A model generated the notes under the pieces. It saw only the letters and a list, made by a program, of their open reading frames with translations, had not been told where the DNA came from and ran no database searches. A DNA stretch of 64,000 bases from CAYLUN01 sp964386865 (GTDB lineage Bacteria; Verrucomicrobiota; Kiritimatiellia; RFP12; UBA1067): NCBI GenBank assembly GCA_964386865.1, contig CAYLUN010000019.1, forward strand, positions 1-64,000. The letters are read 5' to 3'. Below are positions 60,663 through 64,000 of this stretch, in pieces. Both the position numbers and the translations under genes were made by a program. Position 1 is the first letter of the stretch, and each line of letters starts with the position of its first letter.

Positions 60663-61850
60663 ATGACAGACATCACCCTGCATCCCAATCGCGATTTCTC
60701 TGTGCTGCGCCGGCACCCGTGGATCTTTTCGGGCGCGGTGGCCCGGGTGGCGGGCGAGCCCGCTCCGGGCGACGCCGTGCGCGTGCTCTCGGCCGAGGGC
60801 GCGCCGCTGGGCGTGGGCGCCTACTCGCCGTCGTCGCAGATCCGCGTGCGCCTGTGGGCCTTCGACGACAAGCGGCCCGTGGACGAGGCGTTCGTGGCGG
60901 AGCGCGTGGCGCGGTCGGTCGGCGCTCGCTCGGTCTTCGTGGCCGAAGGCGCGACCAACGCGTACCGGCTGGTGAACGCCGAGGCGGACGGCGTGCCGGG
61001 GCTGATTGCGGACCGGTACGGCGACTGGATCGTGTGCCAGTTCACCACGGCGGGGGCGGAGCGCTGGAAGCGCGAACTCGTGGCGGCGCTGCAGGCCTAC
61101 TCGCCGTGCCGCGGCGTGTACGAGCGCTCGGATGTGGACGTGCGCGAGCACGAGGGCCTGCCGCCTGCGACGGGCGTCTTGGCGGGGGAGCCGCCGCCGG
61201 AGCGGATCGAGATCGCCGAGCACGGCTGCCGCTACTGGGTCGATGTGCGCGAGGGCCACAAGACCGGCTTCTACCTCGACCAGCGCGACAACCGCGCGCT
61301 GGTGAAGCGCTACGCGAACGGCTGCGACGTGCTCAACGCCTTCTCTTACACGGGCGGGTTCGGGATCGCGGCGGTGGCGGCCGGGGCGGCGTCGGTGACG
61401 CACGTGGATCTGTCCGGGCCGGCGCTTGAGCTGGCCAAGGCCAACACGGCGCTGAACACCTGCCACGTCGACGAGTCGGCCTTTATTCAGGGCAACGTCT
61501 TCGAGGTGCTGCGCAAGTTCCGCGACGAGGGACGGTCGTTCGATCTGGTCGTGCTGGATCCGCCCAAGTTCGCGGAGTCGAAGGGGAGCCTGATGAAGGC
61601 CGCCCGCGGCTACAAGGACATCAACCTGCTGGGCATGAAGCTGCTTCGGCCGGGCGGCATGCTGGCGACCTTTTCCTGCTCGGGGCTGATGACGCCCGAG
61701 CTGTTTCACAAGGTGGCGTCGGACGCGGCGGTGGACGCCAAGCGCGACATCCAGGTGCTGAAGCGGCTGCAGCAGGCCGAGGACCATCCGGAGGGGCTGT
61801 GCTTTCCAGAGGGGCTCTACCTGAAGGGGCTGCTCTGCCGGACGTGGTAG
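60663..61850 (+). CDS. rlmI: 23S rRNA cytosine methyltransferase, RlmI type
   Basis: 395 residues, cytoplasmic, starting five bases after the cytochrome gene stop. An N-terminal PUA domain (LHPNRDFSVLRRHPWIFSGA; GDAVRVLSAEGAPLGVGAYS) is followed by the EEHUD-like segment (DGVPGLIADRYGDWIVCQFT) and a SAM-dependent methyltransferase domain: GHKTGFYLDQRDNR, VLNAFSYTGGFGIAAVAAGA, VLDPPKF near 297, and the catalytic-cysteine block FSCSG near 337. The layout and length match RlmI/YccW, which methylates C1962 of 23S rRNA. Exact target is inferred from family. The stop is only four bases from the end of the convergent minus-strand gene. Confidence 0.85.
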   Translation: MTDITLHPNRDFSVLRRHPWIFSGAVARVAGEPAPGDAVRVLSAEGAPLGVGAYSPSSQIRVRLWAFDDKRPVDEAFVAERVARSVGARSVFVAEGATNAYRLVNAEADGVPGLIADRYGDWIVCQFTTAGAERWKRELVAALQAYSPCRGVYERSDVDVREHEGLPPATGVLAGEPPPERIEIAEHGCRYWVDVREGHKTGFYLDQRDNRALVKRYANGCDVLNAFSYTGGFGIAAVAAGAASVTHVDLSGPALELAKANTALNTCHVDESAFIQGNVFEVLRKFRDEGRSFDLVVLDPPKFAESKGSLMKAARGYKDINLLGMKLLRPGGMLATFSCSGLMTPELFHKVASDAAVDAKRDIQVLKRLQQAEDHPEGLCFPEGLYLKGLLCRTW

Positions 61851-61854
61851 CGGC

Positions 61855-64000
61855 TCACGGGCCGAGGAGCACGCGGTAGAAGCGCCGCGTGAAGTTGGTG
61901 GCCGAGGGGTCGGAAACGGTGAACGGCCGCGAGGGCGGGTTCGTGATCCACAGCGGCGTCCAATCCAGGAGGTTCGTTGACGCGAGGACGGTGTAGTCCG
62001 GCCCGCCGTCGCCCGTCACCGACAGGCTGAGCTGTCCGTTGCCGAGCCCGACCGCCGTGATGACGGGCTGCGCGGGCTGGCCGACCGCCACCCAAAGCGT
62101 CTGCGTGGCGCTGAGGCTCGGCGTGCCGCTGTCGGCGGCCACCCAGACGAGCGGGTGTGTCTGCGGCGCTTGCGCGAGCGTCGGCCGCCAGCTGAGGACG
62201 CCGCTTGACGCGTCGAGCGAGGCGCCTGCGGGCGGGTTGAGCAGGCTGTACCGCAGCGTCTGTGACGCGCCGTTGGGATCCGTCGCAGCGTTAGTGATCG
62301 TGAGCGTCTGGCCGGCGATCACGGAGCGGTTGGACGACGCGCCCAGCGCCGGCCACGCCGGCGGCCGGTTGGCCGCGTAGTCTCCGCCCGGAAGGAGGCG
62401 GACCCAGTCGACGGATACGAGGGCGTTCGAGGCGGAGGTCGGATCCAGCCGGACGCTGCTCATGTAGCCGGACCAGTTGGCGTTAGAGGACAGGTCGACG
62501 GTTCGCTCGTACCACTGGCCGTCCGGCGGCACCGTGAACGTCACCGAGTGGGTTCCGCCCGCCTTGGGGAAGAAGAAGAACTGGGCGCTCGAAGGCGCGG
62601 ACGGATGGCTCACGCGCAGGCGCACCTGCAGCACCTTGTAGAGGTCGGCGTTGACGCCCGCCCCGACGCCGCTGTTGCCGGTGTTGAGGCTGAAGTAGGG
62701 GTCGTAGTCGGTCAGCGCCGACCAGACGCCGCTGGTCGACACCGCGCCAGCCAGCCCGTGCAGGCTCGTGAAGTCGTTCGTCGTGTCACCGTTCCAGACG
62801 CGCGCGAAGAGCGGCATCGGCACCAGCCAAGGCGAGGCGCTGCCGCCCCCGCATGCCCGGGCGCGCCACCAGTGCTGGCCGTCCAGCTCGGGCCCGATGT
62901 AGGTCACGTGCGGCGCGCGTTGAGACGCGGTTGAGAACACGACGTTCGAAAACTCGAAGTCGGTGGCCAGCTGGAAGTCGTAGGTCGCGGCCTCTTCCTG
63001 ATTCGGCTCGGTGGCGGGCTCCCAGATGAAGACCGGGTTGGGCGAGTTGGCGATGGTCTCGTAAAGCGGCGCGCGCGGGGGGAGGCGGGCCGGCGCCAGC
63101 GACACGTAGTCCACCGCACACGTGACGCCGCTGACGTTGACCGGGTCTAGGCGGAAGCGCGTAACCGCGCCCGACCAGTTCGCGTTCCCGCTCAGGTCCA
63201 CCTCGTAGGTGCGCGTGCCTGCGGCGACGGGAAAGGTCACGGCATAGGGCGTCTCCGTGCCCTTCCACCAGTAGAGCTGGCCGTGGGCCGCGGCGGACGA
63301 GGTCAGGCGGACGCGGGCCTTCTTGTAGGTGTCGGCGTCGATGAAAGCCCGGTCGGCGTGCGCGCTGATGCTGCGCGTGTCGGTCGCGAGGTAAACGTAG
63401 CCGTCGGCGCCGCTGGCGCCGGAGAACTGCCCGTTCGTCACCGCCCAGCCGCTGAAATTGGACACGCCGTAGGCTTCTGCCGCATCGTCGAAGTGCCAGC
63501 AGGGCAAGGCTTCCATCTGCAGCCAGTCGAGGCGCAGAGCCGCGCCGGCGTCGCCCGGCGGCCGGAGGGTCAGCGACCGGATGCGCCTCTCGCGCCAGGC
63601 CGGGTGCCCGGCGAGGTTCACGCGGCACAGGTTCCAGCCCTGCTGCACGGCGAAGGAGACGGACGCGGTGGCGTTGCTGGCGTCCGCCCATTCGAGAGCG
63701 GCCGGCGCGCTGGGCGCGTGGCTGAGGAACAGGCGGAGCGAGACGGAGCCATACGCGTCGGAGGCGAGGGTGTGGCGGCTTTCGTCCAGCGCGAGCGCGA
63801 GCGCGGGCGCCGCATCGGCGACGGTGGCGCAGAGCGAGCCGTTCGTGAAGCTCGCGCCGGCTAGGCCGGAGAGCGACTCGACGTCGTCGGCCCCGCTCAT
63901 GCTCCAGAGCAGGTCGCGCGAGGCGGGCGCCGCCTCGTGCGCGGCCAGGCCGGTGAACGCGTCATCGCGGTGGCTGGCCACGAACTGCTGGAGGGCCGTG
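61855..64000 (-). CDS. Large secreted multi-module protein, N-terminus beyond the window edge
   Basis: The frame is open to the right edge (TALQQF precedes the GTG at 63981) and no signal peptide is present, so the gene continues outside. Visible modules: a jelly roll (LLWSMSGADDVESLSGLAGA; VSFAVQQGWNLCRVNLAG), then two related modules of the form YKKARVRLTSSAAAHGQLYW ... DLSGNANWSGAVTRFRLDPV and YKVLQVRLRVSHPSAP ... DLSSNANWSGYMSSVRLDPT, with a fibronectin-like segment between them, a putative Ig domain (RYSLLNPPAGASLDASSGVL), and the conserved tail YTVLASTNLLDWTPLW to RFYRVLLGP. The repeated modules look like carbohydrate-binding domains. No catalytic motif in the visible part. Confidence 0.72.
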   Translation of the reverse strand, partial: TALQQFVASHRDDAFTGLAAHEAAPASRDLLWSMSGADDVESLSGLAGASFTNGSLCATVADAAPALALALDESRHTLASDAYGSVSLRLFLSHAPSAPAALEWADASNATASVSFAVQQGWNLCRVNLAGHPAWRERRIRSLTLRPPGDAGAALRLDWLQMEALPCWHFDDAAEAYGVSNFSGWAVTNGQFSGASGADGYVYLATDTRSISAHADRAFIDADTYKKARVRLTSSAAAHGQLYWWKGTETPYAVTFPVAAGTRTYEVDLSGNANWSGAVTRFRLDPVNVSGVTCAVDYVSLAPARLPPRAPLYETIANSPNPVFIWEPATEPNQEEAATYDFQLATDFEFSNVVFSTASQRAPHVTYIGPELDGQHWWRARACGGGSASPWLVPMPLFARVWNGDTTNDFTSLHGLAGAVSTSGVWSALTDYDPYFSLNTGNSGVGAGVNADLYKVLQVRLRVSHPSAPSSAQFFFFPKAGGTHSVTFTVPPDGQWYERTVDLSSNANWSGYMSSVRLDPTSASNALVSVDWVRLLPGGDYAANRPPAWPALGASSNRSVIAGQTLTITNAATDPNGASQTLRYSLLNPPAGASLDASSGVLSWRPTLAQAPQTHPLVWVAADSGTPSLSATQTLWVAVGQPAQPVITAVGLGNGQLSLSVTGDGGPDYTVLASTNLLDWTPLWITNPPSRPFTVSDPSATNFTRRFYRVLLGP

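Overview
The window is GC-rich, about 64 kb, and carries almost only secreted polysaccharide-processing enzymes and very large secreted multi-domain proteins. The large proteins are built from autotransporter-associated beta-strand (PATR) repeats, LamG, DUF2341, PA14 and Calx-beta modules. Together with HzsA-related cytochromes, Tat-exported Gfo/Idh/MocA and GH116 proteins, a ThuA protein, and C-termini ending in FYRVLLGP, this points to the PVC superphylum. Kiritimatiellota or Lentisphaerota is my best guess; this is inferred from family content, not from a marker gene. No rRNA, tRNA, CRISPR array or intact transposon was seen.

Layout. 0-5 kb: a sialate O-acetylesterase and two GH29-like enzymes in one operon. 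5.2-12 kb: a giant PA14/heparinase-like/PATR protein split by an in-frame TAG. 12.2-19.2 kb: Tat-exported dehydrogenase-like protein, ThuA protein, beta-propeller protein, small membrane protein, and a beta-helix protein with a fused PDZ domain. 19.2-19.8 kb: gene debris (response-regulator relic and PATR relic). 19.8-32 kb: a PATR protein, a truncated 98-aa secreted protein, then GH127, GH51 and a giant GH16 protein. 32-34.6 kb: the only housekeeping-like stretch (FNT channel, small ORF, HAD phosphatase, YchJ). 34.8-37.7 kb: a secreted protein broken by a frameshift. 37.8-50.2 kb: two translationally coupled c-type cytochrome fusion proteins followed by a third giant PATR protein. 50.3-60.7 kb: an IclR-controlled catabolic cluster (SDR, GH116, DeoC-like aldolase, FGGY kinase, HzsA-related cytochrome). 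60.7-61.8 kb: an RlmI-type methyltransferase. The right edge holds a partial minus-strand secreted protein.

How it fits together. The enzymes suggest degradation of fucosylated, acetylated and arabinose-containing glycans, with released sugars phosphorylated and cleaved in the cytoplasm. The most interesting structure is outside the enzymes. The genes for four giant secreted proteins are preceded by two kinds of conserved upstream element, each present twice. One has four GTGRAAA-like iterons with identical 18/19/21-bp spacing upstream of the 37.9 kb and 45.95 kb genes. The other is a TTGAC-TTCTAn-TGGCG promoter/leader upstream of the 5.5 kb and 19.8 kb genes. The large proteins also fall into two C-terminal tail classes that look like sorting or anchoring signals. 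I propose a coordinately regulated set of surface proteins that includes heme-carrying members; this is a hypothesis from sequence patterns only.
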